Shown here in pieces: positions 1 through 9,700 of a stretch of 64,000 bases of DNA. The DNA comes from JANRIC01 sp033765345 (GTDB lineage: Bacteria > Bacteroidota > Bacteroidia > Cytophagales > Microscillaceae), in assembly GCA_033765345.1 (NCBI GenBank), contig JANRIC010000111.1, forward strand, positions 1 to 64,000, written 5' to 3'. Within the stretch, counting starts at the first letter, position 1; each line of letters begins with the position of its first letter. Position numbers and translations under genes: made by a program. The notes below the pieces were generated by a model. The model saw only the letters and a program-made list of their open reading frames with translations, made no database searches and was not told where the DNA came from.

Positions 1-15
1 TTTCTGGATAATTTT

Positions 16-44
16 GTTTGTGTAAACTTACTTATTACACAAAC
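16..44. terminator. 10-bp inverted repeat, possible terminator of a gene left of the window
   Basis: Positions 16-25 (GTTTGTGTAA) are perfectly repeated inverted at 35-44, with a 9-base spacer, in very AT-rich DNA. It may be the 3' hairpin of a gene lying left of the window or an operator. Nothing else in bases 1-460 supports a gene. Confidence 0.3.
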
Positions 45-261
45 ATATTATATTTTGTTAAACCCAAAATTTTAAAAATAAATTTTCTTTTTTTAAAAAT
101 ATGCAAATATTATTCTTTTTTACAACCTGAGTAGTAACAAAGTATCAATCCACGGACTACATATAATGGACTATTGACTCAACAAGCACCTAACATCCAA
201 GCAATTTACAAAAAAACAGCTTATTTCTCTTTGAAAGCTCAAGCTTGCAGTAAAAAACCTT

Positions 262-400
262 CAAAAGCTCTGTTTTTCAATCAAACTTGGGGTAAAAAAC
301 ATCAAAAAGCTTTGTTTTTCAATCAAACTTGGGGTAAAAAACATCAAAAAGCTCTGTTTTTCAATCAAACTTGGGGTAAAAAACATCAAAAAGCTATTTT
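262..400. repeat. 42-bp direct tandem repeat, three copies plus a partial
   Basis: Units begin near 262, 303 and 345, and a partial fourth begins near 386. Each carries the core TTTTTCAATCAAACTTGGGG followed by an A-run. The unit is a multiple of three, so one frame stays open and would encode a repeated FFNQTWGKKHQ peptide. That frame has only a TTG start and no family resemblance, so it is not called a gene. The rest of 1-462 is AT-rich with no gene visible. Confidence 0.75.
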
Positions 401-462
401 CAAACATCTATATAAGGCGATCATAAATCAAAAAAGACAAACTGACAGGGAGCGTACAATAT

Positions 463-1149
463 TTAAAAATCCTCCGTAAGGAGTTCTTGGAAAAAAGTTT
501 TGATATTCAGCTCAAAGCCTTCAAGAAGATAAGACTTTACCAGGTCGGGGTTTTCAGAAGGTTTGTGGGCTACAAGCTTTCCTTCCTGCAATACATACAC
601 AAGGCACTTTTGCTTTTTGGGATAAATCTCCCAGTATTCCTGCACGCCAAACTGAGCATAGATTTCTTTTTTTTCTTCACGCAGTTTTTTGTAATTGGCC
701 GGCGAAATCACTTCCACAACCATGTCCGGCGCGCCAAGGGCTCTTTTACCATCCAGGATTTCCTTCCGAGAGAGAGAAATATACAAAATATCAGGTGAAA
801 AAACGTTGTTTTCGTCCAAATAAACGTCAAAAGGAACAATAATAATTTTTCCAAGCTTATTTTTTTTGACAAAAGATTTCAGCACTGTGGCGAGTTTTAA
901 AACAATGTCTTGATGCCATTCACTGGGATTGGGCATGATATGTAATTGGTCATGGATAATCTCAATCTTAGCTTGATATTCAAATGGGAAGGTTTCCTGA
1001 AGCAGGGTATAGGTCCAGGAAGTGTCTGAAGGATGTTGAGCGGCAATCTCCTGTAAATCTTGTATCGAATAGTGTACTTTGGATTTGGTTTTTGGAGACC
1101 TTTGGTTCGGAGATGCACCGTTTTGTTTGGTGTGTTTATGAGCCACCAA
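463..1149 (-). CDS. Uma2 family (DUF820) restriction-endonuclease-fold protein
   Basis: The protein resembles the Uma2/DUF820 family, a PD-(D/E)XK-fold group abundant in cyanobacteria and Bacteroidota whose role is mostly unknown. Family signatures are visible in order: a FEYQAKIEII strand region near residue 55, SPDILYIS near residue 118, GAPDMVVEVISPAN near residue 138, then KEIYAQFGVQEYWEI. The Asp of PDMVVEV and the following Glu are the likely metal ligands. The first usable start in the frame is TTG at 1149. There is no ATG, and the frame stays open upstream to a stop at 1282-1284 (see separate entry). The true N-terminus is therefore uncertain, and the gene may be a fusion or a copy that has lost its start codon. 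Confidence 0.7.
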   Translation of the reverse strand: MVAHKHTKQNGASPNQRSPKTKSKVHYSIQDLQEIAAQHPSDTSWTYTLLQETFPFEYQAKIEIIHDQLHIMPNPSEWHQDIVLKLATVLKSFVKKNKLGKIIIVPFDVYLDENNVFSPDILYISLSRKEILDGKRALGAPDMVVEVISPANYKKLREEKKEIYAQFGVQEYWEIYPKKQKCLVYVLQEGKLVAHKPSENPDLVKSYLLEGFELNIKTFFQELLTEDF

Positions 1150-1281
1150 CAGATCTACTAGGTTCTCGATAGCGATAATTTCCTTTTCCTCGAGCTTTTC
1201 CAGTTTCTCGAGCAGTGATTTTTTAATGGGTGTCCTGTTTTGCTTTGATCTTCCGATGTATCCAAACCCTACAAACTTGCC
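1150..1281 (-). other. Start-less open frame continuous with the Uma2 gene, DUF2281-like
   Basis: Reading the Uma2 frame upstream of the TTG at 1149 gives 44 further codons before a TAG at 1282-1284. The translation looks like real protein: it contains IKKSLLEKLEKLEEKEIIA followed by IENLVDLLVAHK. This resembles the short antitoxin-like DUF2281 proteins, which have LLEKLE...EEVLDFVEFLL-type helices. There is no ATG or GTG in the stretch, only CTG at 1213-1215. Either a non-canonical start is used, or the start of a DUF2281-Uma2 fusion has mutated. Confidence 0.45.
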
Positions 1282-1284
1282 CTA

Positions 1285-1576
1285 AATTGTTGTTTTTTAA
1301 TCACAAGGGTTTATGCGGAAAGGATATGAAAAAAAACCGTTTTAACGGTTTACCTGATTTTAAGCGCATAGCTACACATACAAAGGCGATAAAAGGTTAT
1401 CAGCAAAGTATTTTAAAATGACGCACCACCTGGCTTTCCAAGGAAAGTCCTTAAACTCAATCATACATAAAACCACTCCGATTTGAGTATAACACATAAA
1501 ATGTTATATTTGTAAAAGTCTTTATCTATGAGATTCAAAAAAAGTACAGCTTAAAATCGTACGGAATTTTTGAATC
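1285..1576. other. Intergenic region with palindrome and promoter
   Basis: No gene is seen. It holds an AAACCGT/ACGGTTT palindrome (1334-1351), terminator-like for the leftward side, and the promoter listed separately. Confidence 0.5.
1483..1512 (+). promoter_or_regulatory. Bacteroidota-type promoter (TTG-N19-TAnnTTTG)
   Basis: TTG at 1483-1485 and TATATTTG at 1505-1512 are separated by exactly 19 bases, matching the Bacteroidota housekeeping sigma consensus. It lies about 90 bases before the start of the DUF1415 gene and reads toward it. Confidence 0.6.
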
Positions 1577-1600
1577 GTGTACAATCAACCCTTGACTGAA

Positions 1601-2152
1601 ATGAATATGTTGACCCAAGCACAAAAAGAAGATACCCTCAAAACCACACAAAAATGGCTGGAAACCATCATCATAGGGCTTAATCTATGCCCTTTTGCCA
1701 AAGCTCCTTTTCAGAAAGGACAAGTACATTTTGAAATAGCAGAAGCAAATACGATGAAGGGTTTTGTGGAAGCTTTTATCAAAGAAGTGCAGCGATTGGA
1801 TACACAGCCCAGCATAGAAACTACATTGATGATCGTACCGACCCTGGGCAACATAGAGCACTTTCAGTCTTTTATGCAGTTTTGTGAGGAGACGATTATC
1901 ATCAATCATTGGGGCAGTAAGTACCAGATCGTATCTTTTCACCCCTTGCAACGTCTGCAAGGATTTGCATCTGACTCACCTCGAAACCTGATCAGTATAG
2001 CACCCTATCCGATAGTGCACATCCTACGCGTAGCCTCCGTAGAAACCCTGGGCAAAAACCTGAAAGAAGACGTACAGGTGAAAAATGACCAAATCCTTAA
2101 TAATCTGAACTCCGAAGAGGTGAAAATGCTTTGGTATAGGATAGTGAGCTAG
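1601..2152 (+). CDS. DUF1415 family protein
   Basis: This is a small cytosolic protein of unknown function. It carries the DUF1415 hallmark IGLNLCPFAK about 25 residues in, with a conserved Cys-Pro-Phe that is typical of the family's N-terminus, and later IVSFHPLQRL and RAPYPIVHILR-type segments (here SIAPYPIVHILR). Length (about 183 aa) fits the family. ATG at 1601 is preferred over the upstream in-frame GTG at 1577, which adds eight unremarkable residues. ATG at 1607 is also possible. A good promoter lies at 1483-1512. No biochemical role can be inferred. Confidence 0.75.
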   Translation: MNMLTQAQKEDTLKTTQKWLETIIIGLNLCPFAKAPFQKGQVHFEIAEANTMKGFVEAFIKEVQRLDTQPSIETTLMIVPTLGNIEHFQSFMQFCEETIIINHWGSKYQIVSFHPLQRLQGFASDSPRNLISIAPYPIVHILRVASVETLGKNLKEDVQVKNDQILNNLNSEEVKMLWYRIVS

Positions 2153-2256
2153 TTTCCTTTCAATTTTCCTAAATACCCTTAAAAAAACTTAAACAATCCA
2201 ACTATTATTCCTTGTCTACGATTACGGTTAAGGGACAAATCAACAGCCCTCAACGT

Positions 2257-2844
2257 ATGAAAAACGAAAAAATAAGAATTCTGAAAAAAGAATTATTATC
2301 TGACAACTGGTATTTGTTGCACAGAATCACTTTTGAATACCAAAAGAAAAACGGCGAATGGGAAACCCACAGCCGCGAAGCCTATGACCGAGGCAATGGA
2401 GCTACCATCCTACTGTACAACAAAAACACCCGAACCGTCATCCTGACCCGGCAATTCAGAATGCCCACCTTTGTCAATGGCAATGAAAACGGTATGCTGA
2501 TCGAGGCTTGTGCCGGATTATTAGATAAAAATAACCCCGAAGATTGCATCAAAAAAGAAACCGAAGAAGAAACTGGTTACCTCGTCACAAGGGTACAGAA
2601 AATTTTTGAAGCTTATATGTCTCCAGGTTCAGTCACAGAACTGATCTATTTTTTTGTGGCAGAGTACAACAAGGAGATGAAAGTAAGTGAAGGAGGCGGA
2701 CTAGCCGAAGAACAGGAAAATATTGAAGTACTGGAGCTCGATTTTGAAGAAGCCTGCCAAATGATCCATACCGGAGAAATCAAGGACGGCAAAACAATTA
2801 TGCTGCTTCAATATGCAAAAATTCACGGGCTTATACCCTCATAA
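2257..2844 (+). CDS. nudK: NudK-type Nudix hydrolase (GDP-mannose pyrophosphatase family)
   Basis: The protein matches Escherichia coli NudK along its length. It has an opening ILSDNW-type strand, EAYDRGNGATILLYN near residue 45, LTRQFRMPTFVNGNENG, the Nudix helix region (AGLLDKNNPEDCIKKETEEE, then TGY) near residue 95, YMSPGSVTELIYFFVAEY, and EIKDGKTIMLLQYAKI at the C-terminus. NudK hydrolyses GDP-mannose and related nucleotide sugars to NMP plus sugar phosphate in the cytosol. ATG at 2257 gives a NudK-like N-terminus. An in-frame TTG at 2212 would add 15 unrelated residues. The conserved Glu cluster of the Nudix helix is present, so it should be catalytically competent. Confidence 0.85.
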   Translation: MKNEKIRILKKELLSDNWYLLHRITFEYQKKNGEWETHSREAYDRGNGATILLYNKNTRTVILTRQFRMPTFVNGNENGMLIEACAGLLDKNNPEDCIKKETEEETGYLVTRVQKIFEAYMSPGSVTELIYFFVAEYNKEMKVSEGGGLAEEQENIEVLELDFEEACQMIHTGEIKDGKTIMLLQYAKIHGLIPS

Positions 2845-2960
2845 AATCTTAGCACCCTTGCTAAACACCCCCACGAAAAATTTGGTGTTTGATCTAAAAG
2901 AATCCATCGATTACCAAACCCGGAGGGCAGACTCCGGGTTAATGATTAAACATAAATACA

Positions 2961-3554
2961 ATGCTCAAAAAACTAAGCCTCCTTCTGATAGGTCTTTGCT
3001 TCTGGCAATATGCCGCAGCACAGGATTTTTCGCTCGAAAACTACAACCGTGAACGCCTCCGAATCAATCGTGTAGGGATGATCGTACTCGGCACCTGGGC
3101 CTTGGGCAATATGGCCGTTGGCGGAGTCATGCTGGGAAGCCAGGATGGTGCCTCTCGCAAATTTTATGAGATGAATATTTACTGGAATCTGGTCAACCTC
3201 GGGCTGGCCGGCGCAGGCTTGTATCAAACCTTCAAGAGCGATCCTGCTGCACTTTCGCTTTATCAAAGCTTCCAAGCACAGCAGAGTATGGAAAAAATTT
3301 TGCTTTTTAATGCAGGGTTGGACGTAGGTTATATGGCGGCCGGCTTGTGGATGTGGGAGAAAAGCAAAAATCAGGAAAAAAACAAAGATTTGCTTGAAGG
3401 CTTTGGAAAATCTATTTTGATGCAGGGAGGTTTTTTACTGCTTTTTGATGTGGGGATGTATTTTGTCCATCAAACACATTGGCACAAAGCAGCCGATTTT
3501 TTTCAACATATACAATTTACCGGACAAAGCATAGGGCTGAGGTGGCAGTTCTGA
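2961..3554 (+). CDS. DUF6992-like membrane protein, probably exported
   Basis: This 197-aa protein has a cleavable-looking signal peptide (hydrophobic LSLLLIGLCFWQ ending AAAQ near residue 21). Three or four hydrophobic segments follow: GMIVLGTWALGNMAVGGVM, IYWNLVNLGLAGAGLY, ILLFNAGLDVGYMAAGLWMW and ILMQGGFLLLFDVGMYFVH. The arrangement and the N-terminal NYNRERLRINRVGMIVLG stretch resemble the DUF6992 family of Bacteroidota, whose function is unknown. A strong bidirectional terminator follows at 3668. Confidence 0.65.
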   Translation: MLKKLSLLLIGLCFWQYAAAQDFSLENYNRERLRINRVGMIVLGTWALGNMAVGGVMLGSQDGASRKFYEMNIYWNLVNLGLAGAGLYQTFKSDPAALSLYQSFQAQQSMEKILLFNAGLDVGYMAAGLWMWEKSKNQEKNKDLLEGFGKSILMQGGFLLLFDVGMYFVHQTHWHKAADFFQHIQFTGQSIGLRWQF

Positions 3555-3667
3555 TGAGCCTGGCGTTTTAGTCATAGTATCAGTACGCCCTCGGTAAGCG
3601 ATATAGGTATCTCGTTGGGTGCAGTTCTGTATGAAAATAGGCGAGAGGAGGGCAACACTTCCATAAA

Positions 3668-3692
3668 AAAACCCTCCGATTGGGAGGGTTTT
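3668..3692. terminator. Bidirectional rho-independent terminator
   Basis: AAAACCCTCC (3668-3677), a 5-base loop, then GGAGGGTTTT (3683-3692): a perfect 10-bp stem flanked by A and T runs. It sits between convergent genes and can end both. Confidence 0.85.
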
Positions 3693-3735
3693 AACTTTTG
3701 AAATGGTGGTCTAAGCTTTGTGTAAAGCTTAATCA

Positions 3736-6700
3736 TTATTTATTGCTTACTACTACAAAACGTTTGGCTATACGCTTGATTTTGCCTGAAGCATCCTGAT
3801 ACGTAAGCCGGGCTATGTAAATTCCATTGGGGAAACCCTTGGTATCAATCATTACACTGTTTTCGCCGTTTTGTGCTGTAAATCCCTGATTCAGCAATCT
3901 AACGCCCATCAGACTCGTTACGTCTATCATCACTTGCCCAGCAGGTACATTAAAACGAACTTCTACCTCATCTCCCGAAAGTGTTGGGTTTGGAATAAGT
4001 TGCATATCCTCTTCATTATCTGCCATAATAGGTATTCTTACCACAGGGCCTAGCTGACCAACACCATCATTGCTCTGCATTTTAAGTCGGTAATACAGAT
4101 AGTTTTGGTTTTCAGGCAAATTACGGTCGGTAAATTCGTATTGCGTCAGTGTACTGGCATTGCCTTTGGCATCCACAGTGCCGATGGCGAAGAAGTCAGT
4201 CCCATTCAAACTACGTTGCACTTCGTAACTTTTTACATTGGCTTCGCTCAATACCAACCAATCCAGATAAACGGCATCTCCAATAAGCTTTCCAGTAAAG
4301 TCTAGCATTTCTACTTTTAGCGGGTTTTGAAGCCTGAGTTGTTCAGGTCCGGTAGCCAATTCGCAGGCATCTCCTTTGAGCAATAGCTCAAATTGTTCAG
4401 CATTGAGCTCTGAGTTGGTACATTCCTGGAACTGGATGTTATCAATACCAAAGTCGTTGCCGTTTTTGGTGAGCGAAAGGTTTTCCAGGCATACATTCAT
4501 ACGAATCACACCTGCAGGTGCCCGGTAGATACAGCGAATCAATTGCCACTGATCGGGTCTTTCAGTAATCAGGAAAGATTGCCCCAAAACTTTCAGACGG
4601 AAATCACGGTTCTCATCCGGTAAATTACAAGGCATCGCTGCTCCGTAGGGCTGCTGACGACCTCCATTCACAATGGACTGCTCCAACTTGTAGCTATTGG
4701 GTATGGGTGGGTTATGCACGGTATTTCCTTTGGTAGGTCCCTCAGTAAGTATAAAATTAGTGATTCCCGGTAAGCGTGTCTGTAAAGGGCTTCCGCTTAT
4801 CGGTCCGTTTACATCCTCTACTGTACCTGTTGCGCCTAATGCTGGAAGTTCTCCCGGATTGTTGGGATCTTCCATATCGCAGACCGTCATTCTGAGTAGA
4901 GGCACATCCAGGTTACGAGAGGCACTGATCATATTTTGCACCCATACAGAGAAAACATAATAAGTAACTTTTTCGGCAGAAGCACCCCTGTTGACGGTTT
5001 GGCACCATACCTTACCCGGAGGCAGGTTGGAGGCAGGGTTAAACGAACCGTTTACAATCATGAAGTTAGCATCCTCAGTAGTTGGGATCAAGGCCGGCTT
5101 GCCAGCCTCAAAAGAACCGAATGTACCTGTTGTAAAGGCAGTACCTGGCGGGATCGGTATTGGTACGCAAGGCTCATTATCGGCATCAAAAGCATTGGGG
5201 TTTCCGGTATTGCAATAAGCCGCATTGGGGGCTGAGGGAGAGTGACCGGAGTTGCCAAGGCTACCGCCATAGCCGGAGTATCCTTGGCCATAGCAATACC
5301 AGTCGGATTTATAGCTCCAGGGGCTTTGCGATACGGCATAAAGCCCTTCGGGGTTAAGCTCTCCTCTTTTTAAAAATAAATATTGATAAGTATTGGTAGC
5401 ATTGTTGTCATTTCCAGTTCCGCTTCCTTTATCCCGCACATATCCGTAGTCGGTAGCGAAGCGGGCATATTGCTCGATGAAGGAAGTACGATTGGCACCA
5501 GTAGTCAATGGATTGGTATGTATCCAGGCATCCATATAGGTATCATAATCCCCAGTAGTAGCTAATGGATTCTGATTAGGTACGATAGCTGGCCAATTAT
5601 CAAAATCTCCGTGACTTACCAGGTTTGCGCCTACGGTACAGGGTGCAAAGGGGAATACTCGAATTCTACCAGGCATATTGGCTGCTGTACCTGAGCCAGA
5701 AGTCACATTCATTACCCTGACAAAATAGGTCAGGTCAACCGTAGTATCGGGTATGGGGACGGTAAGCGACTCAGAGCCGTCAAAAACAGCATTGATGCAG
5801 CCCAAGATTTGTAAACCGTCAATATTCGGGTTAGCTGGTGCAGATTCACTAAAAGGAGTACTGAAATTATAAGCAGCGCAGTTTCCTCCGATTCCATCAG
5901 TCCAACGGTTCGGCATAATGTAAACGGCAATAGCAGCATTTTGTGGGTTATTAGAGCCAAAGCCACTGTTGTCGTATTGTACTGTCACGGCATTGGTATT
6001 TTCATCACTGGCAAATCCGGCGGGTACTTCAAACCGCATCCAGCCTTGAGAGCGGATAGGATTTGGCGAATTGCTAGCAGGTTTACTTCCACCAGGGAGT
6101 ACACAAGGCACGTCATAGTCAGTGGTGATCGCAGCAGTAATGGCATCGCCGGGGGCACTGGGTATGGTGCGTGTAGGGATGTTGGTTTCATTTTTCCAGG
6201 CACCTAATACTTCAAAATCCTTAAATTCGCCGTCCAGCTCGCCATAGGTATTGGAAGGAGGGCATTGTGCCTGTGCCAGGGTCTCACCCCAAAGGACACA
6301 CAATTTACCCAAAGAAGTAAGCTGGGAATCCCGATTTACGAGGCGTACAAAATACGTTTCTCCAAAAGTCACTCCATTGATGGTGATTTCTTCCAGACCT
6401 TCTTCTCCGGTTTCCAATACATCTGTACAACCGACCAAAGGACTTGGGACAACAGCATTGTTTATCCCAGCACAATCATTGGCTTTGAAGATTGCCATAG
6501 CCACATCGGCAGCGTCATCCAGGGTGAAATTGCGATTGTCGTATTGTACTGTGATTTTGGTATCAGGGAGCGACTTGACTGAGTTTTCAATACAAGAGCA
6601 AACATCAGCATTAGCGTCAACATCTGCCGGGTTAAAAAGCCCGTTGGCACCCGGATTAGCAACCAAATTAGGTGCGCCACAGTCTCCTACAAAAGGGTCT

Positions 6701-9700
6701 ACCAAAGTACCCGACCCTGTATACGTAATGGTAGCCGAGACGGGGTCTACTTTGGGGTCACACTGCAAGGGTACAGTGAATTTAGCCCAAGCATCCGCTT
6801 CCGAACCAGTACAAGTGACTCCACCCGATAAAGTTCCGGTAAGCTCAAGGTCAAATACAGCATCTCCATTCGTAGCATCGCAGTTGTGCAACTCTACGGT
6901 GATTACGTTATTATCCCCGCTGGCATAATTTAATAAACCAGGCGTAACAGGCACTTCTACGGTGAAATAATCTGTTTCTTGAGATCCCCACAAGCAAGAG
7001 ATGGCGTTGGTATTATGATTAATGGCACCGGCGGGCATTCGGTCACGAGCTACTTCTACGCCATTGACATAGATTACAGCACCATCATCGCGCCGCAGTC
7101 TGATCGTAAGTGCGCTATAAGGTCCGGTAGAGGCATCAAATCTTCTGCGGAAATAATAAGTACGATAAGGTATCCCTGCATTGTTGGGGAGTAGTGTACT
7201 TACACTAGTTTCAGTATTCGGGAATCCGAAAGCACCATTACCAGTAAGCCAGGCAGCGTCGTTGTAGTTCAATTGCGTCCAATTATCGCCTTCACCGTCG
7301 GCAGGAGGGGCTGCTGTCGGATTATTGAGATAAGACCAGACACTATTGGCAGGAAATACAGATTCTGGTCCTCCTGACAGACAGTCTACAGACAAAATAT
7401 CCGCATCAGTATCTACACTACAGGTATTTACTTCATTGATTACGTTAATGGGTACACTACATTGGCCTACGCTTATTTCACGGGCTTCGGCACAATCATT
7501 ATAATCCTGGCTACCGTCGGCAATACAGAGGATACCCGTCATTCCGTCATTAGTAGCATCTCTACCTACATCTATCAGGCGAAGTAAATAAACCCTCCCT
7601 GCTTCGGATTGGAAGCTCAGGGATTCGGTTTGAATACCTGCTGAGCTAACACCTGCGGTCTGTCTGGCAGTATCGGCACAGGCTAATTGGTTCAAAGTAT
7701 TTCCGGCTCCGTTAAGCCCAAAGCTACAATCAATGGGTCCGGGTCCGGCAATGGCCGTATAGACTACTAGAGCAGGGTTACTGGTAGCTTCTTTATTTTG
7801 GTAAGTCAGTGTTATTTCGTTGCCGTTGCCTATAAATCGCATCCAGGCATCGCGAGATGGAATAAATGTAGTAAATAAATTGGTAGTCCCGCCAGAAATA
7901 TGATCAAGCACATCACAGCCTTTATCTATTCTTGTAATTCCATCAGCAGTTAATTGGGCTACTGCTGTATAATCTCTGAAAGGAGGGTTAATTTCAATAG
8001 GTGTACCATTTTCAATGTCAAAGTTGGCGGGTACATCCAGTTGGATACTACAATCTCCTACTACTTTGGTAACCAGCTCATTATCATCACAGATATCCCG
8101 TTCGGTGGTATTAAAGATACAAAAACGCCCGGTCATTCCAGCAGCGACATTATTACGATCTATAATTTGGATAAAATATTCTACACCAGGGATAGTAGCA
8201 ATTTTTAAAGCTTCCGGTTTTGTATTGGTAGCTACATCATTGGCGCATCCCAAAAATATCAGCGAAGCACCACAAGAGCCCCGGTACAAGGCAATAGCGG
8301 CATCTGTACCAGGCGAATCGTTGAGGTATTGAATGGTTGTGGAAGCAGCAGTGGCTGTAAATCGCATCCAGCCGTCACGATAATTACCCCCAAGGCTACT
8401 TAAGCAGGTAGGATTTATCCCGGTTTGGTTTAGCCCGAAAGTACTTAAGAGATCAAAATTGACATCACAATCACCTACTAGGGCAGGGATGGCGGTACTA
8501 CAAATGTCTCCTTCAGGAATCACATCTTCACGGACACAAAGGCTACCAGTGGTAGAACTTTCACTGGACGTGTTCACGACCCTTACAAAGTATACATTAT
8601 TGGCAACAAGACTTGTACTAGGTATTTCCAGTCTTTCTGTGCCTTCTTCTTCTTCGGCCACCAGGTTGGCGCAACTAATCTGATTGAGCCTAAACACGGT
8701 AATTTTGCCCAACATATCTAAAGTGCTGGTTTTATTCACGACCCTTACATAAATTTTGGTACCTGCCAGAGGAGGTGTAATGGGCAATGTAGAGGAAGGG
8801 AGAGAAAAATTTTCAGGTTCTGTAGAAAGAGAGTTGTCGGTACAAATTGGCGAACCTGTTCCCAAAGGAAAAGGTATCATGGTGCCACAAGTTAGCCCTT
8901 CATACAATTCAAAGGAAGCATCCTGATTGGTGCTCTCATATACTACTGTAAAAGGATTGCCATCTGCAATAAAATAAACCCAGGCATCACTTAAAGGGTC
9001 ACAGGCTGCCTCTCCCAATGCTTCACTGGCAAAACTTAGAGGAAGATTTAAGGTGGTTGGTTGGTCGAGATTGATTTGAACAGCATTGTCACAAATATCC
9101 TGTGCCTGATCTGCCACTGTGTTGACTGCCCCTCCATTATACAGCAGAAGAGAAACATCATTTGCCAAAAGAGGGTCATTGTTATCGTTGCTGTATTCAA
9201 TGATCAAATTTTCAAGGGTGGCACCTGTTTGAAAGCGTGCCCAAGCATCTCTTTGAGAAGAACCCAATGAACAGGAAATATCTGCACCCAGATGAGAATC
9301 TCCATCGGCATTGAAATTACCCAAAACGTTAAACTGCTCACCGCAATTAGAACCATCGAGGGCATATTGTTTGGCAAGTACAAAGCTGTCTTCTCCACGC
9401 ACCAAGGATTGATACATACAAAGCCCTCCCAGCATATCTGTTCCGGTAGGGTTGATGATTTGAATATAATATGTAGAGCCAGCAATTGCTCTTAGAGTCA
9501 TTCGCACACTTTTTCCTGAGGGAGGTACACAAGCGTCCGTCAATGAGCCGTCATCATTTACTCTGGTTGCTAGTTCTGTACTTGCATCTATATTGGCAGG
9601 ATCGGCAAGGTTTTCAAAAACCAGCATACTGGGGGATTGCCCAGTTACAGAAGAGTATTCAAGTACCACATCTACATTGGCTGTGGCTTCATAAACTACC

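Noticed and set aside
174..479. 101-codon frame with repeated KALFFNQTWGKKHQ peptides
   Set aside because: It starts with TTG, is mostly made of the 42-bp repeat, has no family resemblance and no promoter. The open frame follows from the repeat length being a multiple of three.
6251..6928. Long opposite-strand frames inside the giant secreted genes
   Set aside because: They are antisense shadows of well-supported coding sequence with biased composition and no recognised domains.
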